Assembly (NCBI GenBank): GCA_964347475.1
Contig: CAYFYY010000013.1
Span: 1 to 64,000 of the forward strand
Length of the DNA stretch: 64,000 nt
From: GCA-020356105 sp964347475
Lineage (GTDB): Bacteria; Pseudomonadota; Alphaproteobacteria; UBA8366; JADFVY01
Direction of reading: 5' to 3'
The notes under the pieces are model-generated. The model was given only the letters and a program-made list of their open reading frames with translations. It had not been told where the DNA came from and searched no databases. A program made the translations under genes and the position numbers. This document shows, piece after piece, positions 51,242 to 58,833 of the stretch. Positions within the stretch are counted from its first letter, which is position 1; each line of letters opens with the position of its first letter.

Positions 51242-51298
51242 TGCCCGTTGCGATCTTGCCCGGTTGTCCGACTGCCCGAAATTGCCCGAATGTGCCCG
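51242..51298. repeat. Five TGCCCG repeats, three in exact 10-bp phase
   Basis: TGCCCG occurs at 51242, 51257, 51273, 51283 and 51293; the last three are spaced exactly 10 bases apart, one helical turn. The array lies between the P460 stop codon and the porin promoter. Such phasing is typical of multi-site regulator binding, but a chance GC-rich low-complexity run is also possible. Confidence 0.45.
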
Positions 51299-51333
51299 CC
51301 CGTCCGGGAAACCGTCGGCGAAACGCGCCGACC

Positions 51334-52008
51334 CTATTGCTTTGCGTCGAGCGGCCGAAGGCGATAGGCCTCCGGCAGGAAAAACAGATGATCGGTGTCG
51401 GCCCGCGTGGCGTGGCAGCCGATACAGAAGGCCACGCTGTCCGAATTCACGCCGTTGGTCTCGCCGAACAGGCTGCCGTCGGGCATGATCATACGGTAGC
51501 GCCAGTCCCCGCCGGCCGGGTTGAAGCCGACGTCCATCTTCTCCATGACGAACATCGGGCCGGGGTAGATGCCACCATCGACCGTGGCCGTGAAGCTGTC
51601 CTTGACCAGGATCGACCCTTCGGGCAGCCGATCGACCTGCTCGAAGGCGCCGTACCCCTCACCCGTGCGGTTGGCGTAGTTGTTGACGTACCGCGCGCCG
51701 TGCGTGGCCGAGCGGTACGGTGCCCTGTTGAAGCGGCGCCACGACAGGTAGCTCCGCAACTTCGGCATCCGGGCCAGTGCATAGCCCGCCGCCATCTCGG
51801 CGCGGATGTTCTGATAGACGGTCTCCGCCGTATTGGGGAACAGGTCGGCGGGCCGTTCGACCTTGAAATGGGTCCGCGGCTTGGCGAGCGTTGCGCTGTC
51901 CTGCTGGCCCGACGCGGTGTCTGCGCCGAAGGCGACGACCGCCCCCGCGACAAGCAGTAACGCCGATGTTGCGGCGGCTCCGGTCTTGATTAGCCGGTCA
52001 CTGGCCAT
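51334..52008 (-). CDS. Cytochrome P460-family protein
   Basis: A 224-residue exported c-type heme protein of the cytochrome P460 family. The signal peptide covers about residues 1-30 (AATSALLLVAGAVVAFGA). The heme-binding motif is FCIGCHATR near residue 196; upstream segments YVNNYANRTGEGYGAFE, GSILVKDSF, and MIMPDGSLFGETNG fit the P460 beta-barrel. Members of this family oxidise hydroxylamine or detoxify NO, but many are uncharacterised; the cross-linking Lys could not be assigned with certainty. It lies between the porin modules and lysR on the minus strand. Confidence 0.8.
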   Translation of the reverse strand: MASDRLIKTGAAATSALLLVAGAVVAFGADTASGQQDSATLAKPRTHFKVERPADLFPNTAETVYQNIRAEMAAGYALARMPKLRSYLSWRRFNRAPYRSATHGARYVNNYANRTGEGYGAFEQVDRLPEGSILVKDSFTATVDGGIYPGPMFVMEKMDVGFNPAGGDWRYRMIMPDGSLFGETNGVNSDSVAFCIGCHATRADTDHLFFLPEAYRLRPLDAKQ

Positions 52009-52114
52009 CGAACGCTCCTTTCAGCAGGGACAGGCTACGGCAAGTGCCGGCGAGGCTGAACTAACGAGGACGTGAGATAACGCAGAGTTGATGGGCCCGG
52101 CCCGGCGACGGCGG

Positions 52115-53020
52115 TCAGGCCGCCACTTCCCAGGGCGGGGGGTCAAAGGCGCCCACCAGATGGTCGATGAACACCCGCACCTTGGCCGAAAGATGGCGGT
52201 TGTGCGGATACACCGCGTAGATTCCTCGGGTTGGCGGTTCGTAATCGGGCAGAACCGCTTCCAGCCTTCCGGCACGCAGATCGTCACAGACGATGAATAC
52301 CGGCATCGCCACCACCCCCACGCCCGCAACCGCGGCCTGACGCAAAACGTCGCCGTTATTGGCGGCCAGCGAGCCGGAGATCCGCACCGCAACCGTGCCC
52401 CCGGGGCCCCGCAACCGCCATTCGTTGCCGGTCGCAAGGTAACTGTAGGCAAAACACTCGTGGTCGGCGAGCTCGGACGGCTCGCACGGACGGCCGTGGC
52501 GGTCCCAGTAGGACGGGGCGGCGCAGATCACCGATTTCGTTTCCGCCAGCTTGCGGGCAACCAGGCTCGAATCCGGCAGCTGGCCGATCCGCACGGCGAG
52601 ATCGCAGCCCTCCTCGACAAGGTCGATGAAGCGGTCGTTGAAGCTCATATCAACCCGCAATTCGGGGTGTTGCAGCATGAACGGCGGCAGCAGAGGCGCC
52701 AGATACTGCATGCCGAAATTGACCGGCGCGTCGATCTTCAGGGTGCCGCGCGGCGTGACGTTCAGCCGGGACACCGCAAGCTCGGCATCTTCGGCCTCGG
52801 CAATGATCCGTGCGCAGCTCTCGTAGAAGGCGGCGCCGACCTCGGTCAGGCTGAGCCTACGGGTGGTGCGGTTCAAGAGGCGTGCGCCAAGCCGCTCTTC
52901 CAGTTTCGAGACCTGCTTGCTGACCGCCGCCTTGGACATGCCGAGCCTGCGTGCCGCCTCGGTGAAGCTGTTTGTCTCGACGACGCGTGCGAAGGCCGCC
53001 ATACCGGAAAGATTGTCCAC
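52115..53020 (-). CDS. LysR-family regulator divergent from wrbA
   Basis: A 301-residue LysR-type transcriptional regulator. The N-terminal winged helix-turn-helix (FTEAARRLGMSKAAVSKQVSKLEERLGARLLNRTTRR in family terms) is followed by the effector domain with LKIDAPVNFGMQYLAPLLPPF and LVEEGCDLAVRIGQLPDSSL. The start is a GTG; an ATG six codons later is an alternative. It is divergent from wrbA and a perfect 8-bp inverted repeat lies between them, so it very probably regulates the wrbA-pirin-DODA set. The inducer is likely a quinone, phenol or electrophile; this is inference from its targets. Confidence 0.92.
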   Translation of the reverse strand: MDNLSGMAAFARVVETNSFTEAARRLGMSKAAVSKQVSKLEERLGARLLNRTTRRLSLTEVGAAFYESCARIIAEAEDAELAVSRLNVTPRGTLKIDAPVNFGMQYLAPLLPPFMLQHPELRVDMSFNDRFIDLVEEGCDLAVRIGQLPDSSLVARKLAETKSVICAAPSYWDRHGRPCEPSELADHECFAYSYLATGNEWRLRGPGGTVAVRISGSLAANNGDVLRQAAVAGVGVVAMPVFIVCDDLRAGRLEAVLPDYEPPTRGIYAVYPHNRHLSAKVRVFIDHLVGAFDPPPWEVAA

Positions 53021-53031
53021 TTCGATTCTCT

Positions 53032-53054
53032 ATTGTTTCTATTTTCGAAACAAT
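53032..53054. promoter_or_regulatory. LysR operator candidate between lysR and wrbA
   Basis: ATTGTTTC and GAAACAAT form a perfect 8-bp inverted repeat with a 7-base spacer, just upstream of the lysR start codon in a short AT-rich patch. Position, symmetry and length are those of a LysR-type regulatory binding site controlling divergent promoters. Confidence 0.65.
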
Positions 53055-53176
53055 GTTTTTACACCGAGGCGGATTGTTGTGTCCAGCGGGCGGCCCCATT
53101 GTCGTAGGTGAACCGAAATCATCAGGCGTCCAACCCGACATTTGGCGCCGACCGACAGCAAGGCCGAGGGCAACGA

Positions 53177-53779
53177 ATGAGTAAGGTGCTGGTGCTCTAT
53201 TACAGCAGTTACGGACACATCGAAACCATGGCGAACGCCGTGGCCGCGGGCGCGGCAGCGGTCGAAGGCGTCGAGGTCACGATCAAGCGGGTGCCGGAGC
53301 TGGTGCCCGAGGACGTGGCCCGCAACTCCGGGATCAAGCTCGACCAGGCCGCGCCGGTCGCCACGCCGGACGAGCTGGCCGACTACGACGCGATCATCTT
53401 CGGCACGCCGACGCGGTTCGGCAACATGGCGGCGCAGATGCGCAATTTCCTGGACCAGACCGGCGGCCTGTGGATGAAGGGCGCGCTGATCGGCAAGGTC
53501 GGCAGCGTCTTCGCGAGCACGGCAACGCAGCATGGCGGGCAGGAGACGACGATCACGAGCTTCCATACCACACTGCTGCACCAGGGCATGGTCATCGTCG
53601 GCCTGCCGTATTCCGCGCAGGGTCAGATGGACGTCGACGAAATCACCGGCGGCTCGCCCTACGGCGCGACCACCATCGCCGGCAGCGACGGCTCGCGCCA
53701 GCCGAGCGAGAACGAGCTCGAACTGGCCCGCTTCCAGGGCCGCCACGTGGCCGAGATCGCGAAGAAGCTGGCAGCTTGA
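53177..53779 (+). CDS. wrbA: NAD(P)H:quinone oxidoreductase WrbA
   Basis: Flavodoxin-like FMN enzyme that reduces quinones by two electrons and so avoids semiquinone radicals. The 200-residue protein has the FMN-binding loop VLYYSSYGHIETMANAV, the WrbA insert PVATPDELADYDAIIFGTPTRFG, and FASTATQHGGQETTITSFH followed by HQGMVIVGLPYS. The ATG giving MSKVLVLYYSS matches the family; an upstream start is unlikely. It is the first gene after the divergent LysR regulator and leads a plus-strand set of stress genes. Confidence 0.95.
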   Translation: MSKVLVLYYSSYGHIETMANAVAAGAAAVEGVEVTIKRVPELVPEDVARNSGIKLDQAAPVATPDELADYDAIIFGTPTRFGNMAAQMRNFLDQTGGLWMKGALIGKVGSVFASTATQHGGQETTITSFHTTLLHQGMVIVGLPYSAQGQMDVDEITGGSPYGATTIAGSDGSRQPSENELELARFQGRHVAEIAKKLAA

Positions 53780-53840
53780 CCGCCGTGGCCGGCCCGCAAA
53801 GAGGCCGGCACGGCCCGGAAACAATGGCGGAGAACGAGTG

Positions 53841-54830
53841 ATGGGGCGGTTGATCGACGGCAAGTGGCGTGACGAGTGGTACGACACGAAAAAGACGGGC
53901 GGCCGGTTCGAACGCCAGGAATCGGCGTTCCGCAGCTGGGTGACCGCGGACGGCACCGCCGGGCCGAGCGGAGACGGTGGCTTCAAGGCAGAGCCCGGCC
54001 GCTATCACCTCTATGTGTCGCTGGCCTGCCCGTGGGCCCACCGCACCCTGATCTTCCGTGCCCTCAAAGGGCTCGAGGACATCGTCTCGGTCTCGGTCGT
54101 CAACCCTTTGATGCTGGACGAGGGCTGGACCTTTGAGCCCGGCGAAGGCGTCGTCGCCGACGGCGTCAACGGCACGCGCCGGCTGTACGAGGTCTATACC
54201 AAAGCCGACGCGGACTATACCGGGCGGGTGACGGTGCCGGTGCTGTGGGACAGGAAGACGGGGACCATCGTCAACAACGAGTCGGCGGAGATCATCCGCA
54301 TGTTCAACACCGCGTTCGACGGAGTCGGCGCCGTCGGCCCGGATTTCTATCCGGAAGCGCTGCGCGACGAGATCGACGCCCTGAACGAGGCGATCTACGA
54401 CCGCGTCAACAACGGGGTCTACAAGGCCGGCTTCGCCACGACGCAGGCGGCATACGAGGAGGCCGTGGAGGCGCTGTTCGCGGAACTGGACACGCTGGAC
54501 GAGCGGCTCGCAAGCCGGCGCTATCTCGCCGGTGCCCGGCTCACCGAAGCCGACTGGCGGCTTTTCACCACGCTGGTCCGGTTCGATGCGGTCTATCACG
54601 GCCATTTCAAGTGCAACCTGCGCCGCCTCGTCGATTATCCGAACCTGTGGGGCTGGACGCGCGAGCTCTACCAGATGCCGGGCATCGCGCAGACGGTGAA
54701 CCTGCGGCACATCAAGGAGCACTATTACCGCAGTCACCGCGCCATCAACCCGAGCGGGATCGTTCCTGCCGGCCCGCACATCGACTTCGCCGCACCGCAT
54801 GGCCGGAGCAAGCTGCGGAGGGCGGCATGA
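53841..54830 (+). CDS. Glutathione S-transferase, glutathionyl-hydroquinone reductase type
   Basis: A 329-residue Xi-class GST (YqjG/ECM4 type), which removes glutathione from glutathionyl-hydroquinones. The active-site Cys is in YHLYVSLACPWAHRTLIFRA, and VPVLWDRKTGTIVNNESAEI provides the glutathione site. The C-terminal helical domain includes LDTLDERLASRRYLAGARLTEADWRLF and ends with the long family tail (INPSGIVPAGPHIDF). It follows wrbA after 61 bases and its stop overlaps the pirin start, consistent with a quinone-detoxification operon. Confidence 0.92.
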   Translation: MGRLIDGKWRDEWYDTKKTGGRFERQESAFRSWVTADGTAGPSGDGGFKAEPGRYHLYVSLACPWAHRTLIFRALKGLEDIVSVSVVNPLMLDEGWTFEPGEGVVADGVNGTRRLYEVYTKADADYTGRVTVPVLWDRKTGTIVNNESAEIIRMFNTAFDGVGAVGPDFYPEALRDEIDALNEAIYDRVNNGVYKAGFATTQAAYEEAVEALFAELDTLDERLASRRYLAGARLTEADWRLFTTLVRFDAVYHGHFKCNLRRLVDYPNLWGWTRELYQMPGIAQTVNLRHIKEHYYRSHRAINPSGIVPAGPHIDFAAPHGRSKLRRAA

Positions 54831-55528
54831 GCCTGGACCTGCGCCCGTTCGAGGAGCTGGGCCAATTCCGCAACGGCTGGCTCGACGCCCGGCACCATTT
54901 CAGCTTCGGCGCGTATCACGACCCTGCGCGCATGGGGCACAGCGTCCTGCGCGTGTGGAACGACGACATCATCCGGCCAGGCACCGGGTTCGATCCGCAT
55001 CCGCACCGCGACTTCGAGATCGTGACCTATGTGCGGCGCGGTGCCATCACCCACGAGGACAACAGGGGCAACCGCGGCCGCACCGAGGCCGGCGACGTCC
55101 AGGTCATGTCGGCCGGCACCGGCATCGTCCATGCCGAATACAACCGCGAAGACGAGGACACCTGGATTTTCCAGATATGGTTTGAAACCGACGCCATCGG
55201 CCATGCGCCGCACTGGCGGACGCGCGCCTTCCCCAAGGGCGAGCGGGCAGGCGGCCTGGTGGCCCTCGCCTCCGGACAGTCCGGCGTCGCAGGGGCGCTG
55301 CCGATCCACCAGGACGCCACGCTGTACGGCGCGACGCTGCGCGCCGGGACCGCCATCCGCCACGGCTTCGGCGCCGGGCGCAGCGGCTACCTGGTGCCCG
55401 CGACCGGGGCGGTCTCGGTCAACGGCCAGCGGGTCGCGGCGCGCGACGGGCTGGCCATCGCCGACGAAAACGACATCCTGATCGAGGCGGTCGAGGACAG
55501 CGAACTGCTGCTCGCCGACCTGCCGTAA
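54827..55528 (+). CDS. Pirin-family protein (quercetinase-like bicupin)
   Basis: A 233-residue bicupin of the pirin family. The N-terminal cupin has the iron ligands in PHPHRDFEIVTYVRRGAITH and SAGTGIVHAEYN (two His, one His and one Glu, as in YhhW/pirin). Bacterial homologues oxidise quercetin and similar flavonols or regulate metabolism. The start overlaps the GST stop by ATGA. Together with WrbA and the GST it fits a response to phenolic or quinone compounds. Confidence 0.93.
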   Translation: MSLDLRPFEELGQFRNGWLDARHHFSFGAYHDPARMGHSVLRVWNDDIIRPGTGFDPHPHRDFEIVTYVRRGAITHEDNRGNRGRTEAGDVQVMSAGTGIVHAEYNREDEDTWIFQIWFETDAIGHAPHWRTRAFPKGERAGGLVALASGQSGVAGALPIHQDATLYGATLRAGTAIRHGFGAGRSGYLVPATGAVSVNGQRVAARDGLAIADENDILIEAVEDSELLLADLP

Positions 55529-55572
55529 CGGATTCTCTGTGACAACTCCCTGACCCCGAAGGAGACCATACG

Positions 55573-56037
55573 ATGGCACACCCGCCGATGGATCGCAGCA
55601 AGCTGATCATCCCCGCCCTTGGCGGCGTCTACGAAAACATCTCCCCCTATTCGTGGCTCGTGGTGCGCGTCACCGCGGGCGTCCTGCTGATCCCGCACGG
55701 CTACACCAAGCTGTTCACCGCCGGTGCGATCGACGGCCTAGCCGGATATCTGGATTCGCTTGGCCTCGCGCCGGGAATTTTCTGGGCCTGGGTGATCGCC
55801 CTGCTCGAGTTCTTCGGCGGCATCATGCTGGCGGTCGGCTTCCTGACCCGCCCGGTCGCCGCGATGGTCGCCGGTTTCATGGCGGTCGCCGCGTTCTACG
55901 TCCACTGGGGCAACGGTTTCTTCTGGAACAACGGCGGCTACGAGTACCCGCTGATGTGGGGCATCATCGCGCTCGTCATCCTGTTCCGCGGTGCCGGCGC
56001 CTATTCCGTCGACGCCAAGCTCGGCCGCGAATTCTGA
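55573..56037 (+). CDS. DoxX-family membrane protein
   Basis: A 154-residue protein with four predicted membrane helices, including VVRVTAGVLLIPHGYTKLF and WAWVIALLEFFGGIMLAVGF. A strong AAGGAGA site precedes the ATG. DoxX proteins are associated with quinone-linked thiosulfate oxidation or oxidative-stress complexes, but most are uncharacterised. It lies between pirin and the DODA-type dioxygenase gene on the same strand, a common neighbourhood. Confidence 0.9.
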   Translation: MAHPPMDRSKLIIPALGGVYENISPYSWLVVRVTAGVLLIPHGYTKLFTAGAIDGLAGYLDSLGLAPGIFWAWVIALLEFFGGIMLAVGFLTRPVAAMVAGFMAVAAFYVHWGNGFFWNNGGYEYPLMWGIIALVILFRGAGAYSVDAKLGREF

Positions 56038-56091
56038 ACCCGGAGGGGCGGCCCGTGGACGGGCCGCCCCGAATTCGCGAAACTGTGCGTC

Positions 56092-56859
56092 ATGGGCACC
56101 GAGAAGACCCAGCCTGTCCTGTTCATCAGCCACGGCTCGCCGATGATGGCGCTGCGGCCGGACGCGACGGCGGCGTTCCTCGGCTACCTTGGCCGGGAGT
56201 TGCCGCGGCCGCGCGCGGTCCTTTGCGTCTCCGCACACTGGGAGACCGGGGCGCCGGTCGCCAGCGCGCCGGCACGCCCGGCGACGATCCACGACTTCCA
56301 CGGCTTTCCGCAGCCCCTCTACGAGATCGAATATGCGGCGCCGGGCGACCCGGCGCTGGCGCGCCGCGCCGCCGAGCTGACCGGCGGGACGACGGATCCC
56401 GACCGCGGCCTCGACCACGGGGCGTGGATGCCGATACGCTTCATGTATCCCGACGCCGACGTGCCGGTCGTCCAGCTGTCGGTCCAGCCGGGGCGGGATG
56501 CGGCGCACCATCTGGCGCTCGGCCGGGCCCTGGCGCCCTTGCGCGAGGACGGCGTGCTGATCCTCGCCAGCGGCGGCCTGACCCACAACCTGCGGGAATT
56601 CCGGCAACACGATGTGGACGACCTGCCGGAGGCCTATGCCGCGGAATTCGAGGCCTGGGCGACCGCGGCCGTCGAGGCGGGCGACAGCGACGCCATCGCC
56701 GGCGCCACCGACGCCCCGCACTACGCCCGCTGCCACCCGACGCCCGAACATTTTTTGCCCCTGCCGGTCGCCATGGGGGCCGGCGGCGGCCCCGGCCGGG
56801 TCATCCACAGCGCCTGGATCCACGGCGTCCTGTCGATGCGGGCCTTCGCCTTCGGCTAG
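56092..56859 (+). CDS. DODA-type extradiol aromatic ring-opening dioxygenase
   Basis: A 255-residue class III extradiol dioxygenase of the 4,5-DOPA dioxygenase/YgiD type. Metal ligands appear as His in LFISHGSPMMALRPD, His in VCVSAHWET and His in GLDHGAWMPIRFMYP, with the base in ASGGLTHNLREF. Family members cleave catechols such as DOPA. Its place at the end of the wrbA-GST-pirin-DoxX series supports a role in clearing aromatic o-diols or quinols; the real substrate is unknown. Confidence 0.92.
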   Translation: MGTEKTQPVLFISHGSPMMALRPDATAAFLGYLGRELPRPRAVLCVSAHWETGAPVASAPARPATIHDFHGFPQPLYEIEYAAPGDPALARRAAELTGGTTDPDRGLDHGAWMPIRFMYPDADVPVVQLSVQPGRDAAHHLALGRALAPLREDGVLILASGGLTHNLREFRQHDVDDLPEAYAAEFEAWATAAVEAGDSDAIAGATDAPHYARCHPTPEHFLPLPVAMGAGGGPGRVIHSAWIHGVLSMRAFAFG

Positions 56860-56955
56860 ACAATACTGCGTCCATCAGCGTTTTCCCGCGTCCGCACGAT
56901 CGACTAGGATGCGCCGGGCATTCGTTGGACCCGAATTTCGCGGAGGACCGAAGGC

Positions 56956-57507
56956 ATGGCTGCATACCGCGCAATGATCATTCCGCTTGCCTTGGTGGTG
57001 TTCGGCTGCACCTCCGCGCGGACGCCCGAAGGAGCGGTCGGCCCCCTGCCCGAGCGAATCGTGCTGCAGTACGATTATGCCGGCGACTGGGCGGCCACCG
57101 CCGGGGACCTTTGCCAGGAACGGCTCGACCTGTCGCGGGCCGTGTTCCTGGGAATCGACGCATCGCCCGGCGGCGGCGCCTCCGCCTTCCACATCGCGCG
57201 GTTCTTCATGCTGGACGAGGCACGGCGGGCGCAGGCGCTGGTCGGCGTGGCCGACGGAACCGGTGCGTTGCCGCTGGCGGTCGAGACGGAGGGCGTGATC
57301 GACGGTCGCGACGCGTCCATCACCTATGATCTGATGCTGGAGCCGCGAGATCCGCGGCACATCCGTCTGACGGTCTTTCGGATGACCGCCCGGGATCTCG
57401 CCGGCCGGACCGTACAGGCCGATCTGCTCGCCGAGGCGGCGGCGGACCCCACGATTCCGGTTCTCTCGGCGGCGGGCAGCCGGGGGCTTTGCCTGAAACG
57501 GCTGTAG
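56956..57507 (+). CDS. Predicted lipoprotein of unknown function
   Basis: A 183-residue protein with a short hydrophobic N-terminus IIPLALVVFGC that ends in a lipobox-like VFGC (the Phe at -2 is atypical). The rest is soluble, with a possible disulphide pair between Cys in GDLCQERL and Cys in SRGLCLKRL. No family was recognised. GAAGG lies directly before the ATG; an alternative ATG six codons later would shorten the n-region. It lies between the dioxygenase and the acyl-CoA dehydrogenase-like gene on the same strand. Confidence 0.65.
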   Translation: MAAYRAMIIPLALVVFGCTSARTPEGAVGPLPERIVLQYDYAGDWAATAGDLCQERLDLSRAVFLGIDASPGGGASAFHIARFFMLDEARRAQALVGVADGTGALPLAVETEGVIDGRDASITYDLMLEPRDPRHIRLTVFRMTARDLAGRTVQADLLAEAAADPTIPVLSAAGSRGLCLKRL

Positions 57508-57615
57508 CCGGTGCCGGCGTCGCTTTCGGGCATGGCGTCTTGCGCCGGTGCGCCGCTGGTGCGAAGTATGTTTCCCCGTTATTTTGTCGCCGTTCACAGC
57601 GGCCCCGGAGCGACG

Positions 57616-58827
57616 ATGTTCGAGTTGAGCGACACCCAGAAGGACCTTCAACAACAGGCCCGGATCCTGGCGACAAAGGAATTCGCCCCGCGGGCGGCGG
57701 AGATCGACCGCAGCGAGGCCTATCCCTGGGACAATGTCGAAGCCCTCGTCAAGGCGGGCTTCATGGGCTTCACCCTGCCCGAGGACTACGGCGGCCAGGG
57801 CCTCGGATACCTCGAGGTGCTGCTGATCGTCGAAGAGATCGCCAAGGTCTGCGGCGTGACCGCGCGCATCGTCGTCGAGGGCAACATGGGCGCCATCGGC
57901 GCGATCATGACCTACGGCACCGACCAGCAGAAGCGGCTCGCCGCCGCGCTGGTGCTGGCCGGCGACAAGCCGGCCATCTGCATCACCGAGCCCGGCGCCG
58001 GCAGCGCCGCCTCGCAGATGACGACGCGGGCGGACAGGAAGGGCGACCGCTACGTCATCAACGGCGGCAAGCACTGGATCACCGGCGGCGGGGTCTCGAA
58101 GCTGCACCTGATCTTCGCCCGCGTCTTCGAGGACGGCGCCGAGCAGGGCATCGCCGGCTTCATCGTCGTGCGCGACCCCGACGCGGCCACGCCGGCGGGC
58201 TTGCGGATCGGCCGGCGCGAGAAGACCATGGGCCTGCGCGGCATCCCGGAGACCGAGATCTTCTTCGAGGACCTGGAGGTGCCCGAGGAGATGGCGCTGA
58301 TCCCGCCGGAGGGCGTGCGCCGCGGCTTCGCCGGGCTGATGAACGCCTACAACGCGCAGCGCCTCGGCGCCGGCACAGTGGCGCTGGGGATCGCCGCCGG
58401 CGCCTTCGACCTCGCCCTCGACTACGCCCAGGAGCGCGAGCAGTTCGGCCGCCCGATCTGCGAATTCCAGGGTCTGCAATGGATGCTGGTCGACATGCAC
58501 ACGCGGCTCGAGGCGGCGCGGCTGCTGCTGCACCGCGCGGCGGCCGGCGCCGGGACCGGCTTCCCGGAGGTCGCCCAGGCCGCCGAGGCCAAGATCTTCG
58601 CCAGCGAGTCGGCGATCGCCGTGACCAACGATGCGCTGCAGATCTTCGGCGCCGCCGGCTATTCCCGCGATTTGCCGCTGGAGCGCATGGTGCGCGACGC
58701 CCGCATGTTCACCATCGGCGGCGGCACCGCACAGATCCTGCGCACCGTGGTCGCCTCGCGCCTCCTCGACCGCAAGCTGCCGCAGACCCGCGACGGCTAT
58801 CTGAACCTGCCGCACCGGCGCCGCTAG
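57616..58827 (+). CDS. Acyl-CoA dehydrogenase-fold enzyme, likely 3-sulfinopropanoyl-CoA desulfinase type
   Basis: A 403-residue flavoprotein of the acyl-CoA dehydrogenase fold. Signatures are ICITEPGAGSAASQMTTRA (residues 121-139), YVINGGKHWITGGG and QIFGAAGYSRDLPLERMVRD. The catalytic base, normally Glu in YEGT, is Gly369 in FTIGGGTAQILR, so normal dehydrogenation is not expected. In the characterised desulfinase AcdDPN7 the same Glu is absent, and Arg84 and a Gln near 246 are important, as I recall; here Arg84 (GVTAR) and Gln248 (YNAQR) are at matching places. It would then convert 3-sulfinopropanoyl-CoA to propanoyl-CoA and sulfite. The start follows GGAG. Sulfur-metabolism neighbours are not evident. 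Confidence 0.85.
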   Translation: MFELSDTQKDLQQQARILATKEFAPRAAEIDRSEAYPWDNVEALVKAGFMGFTLPEDYGGQGLGYLEVLLIVEEIAKVCGVTARIVVEGNMGAIGAIMTYGTDQQKRLAAALVLAGDKPAICITEPGAGSAASQMTTRADRKGDRYVINGGKHWITGGGVSKLHLIFARVFEDGAEQGIAGFIVVRDPDAATPAGLRIGRREKTMGLRGIPETEIFFEDLEVPEEMALIPPEGVRRGFAGLMNAYNAQRLGAGTVALGIAAGAFDLALDYAQEREQFGRPICEFQGLQWMLVDMHTRLEAARLLLHRAAAGAGTGFPEVAQAAEAKIFASESAIAVTNDALQIFGAAGYSRDLPLERMVRDARMFTIGGGTAQILRTVVASRLLDRKLPQTRDGYLNLPHRRR

Positions 58828-58833
58828 CCGGCG

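Larger units (their letters stand above)
50957..51333. other. 377-bp AT-rich gap upstream of porin copy 2
   Basis: No gene was found. The part from about 51055 to 51170 is strikingly AT-rich for this genome (for example ACATAATTATTATTTCTG and GGCTTATATATTTGG) and should hold the porin copy 2 promoter. It contains an inverted repeat and, nearer the P460 gene, a run of TGCCCG repeats, both annotated separately. Confidence 0.6.
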
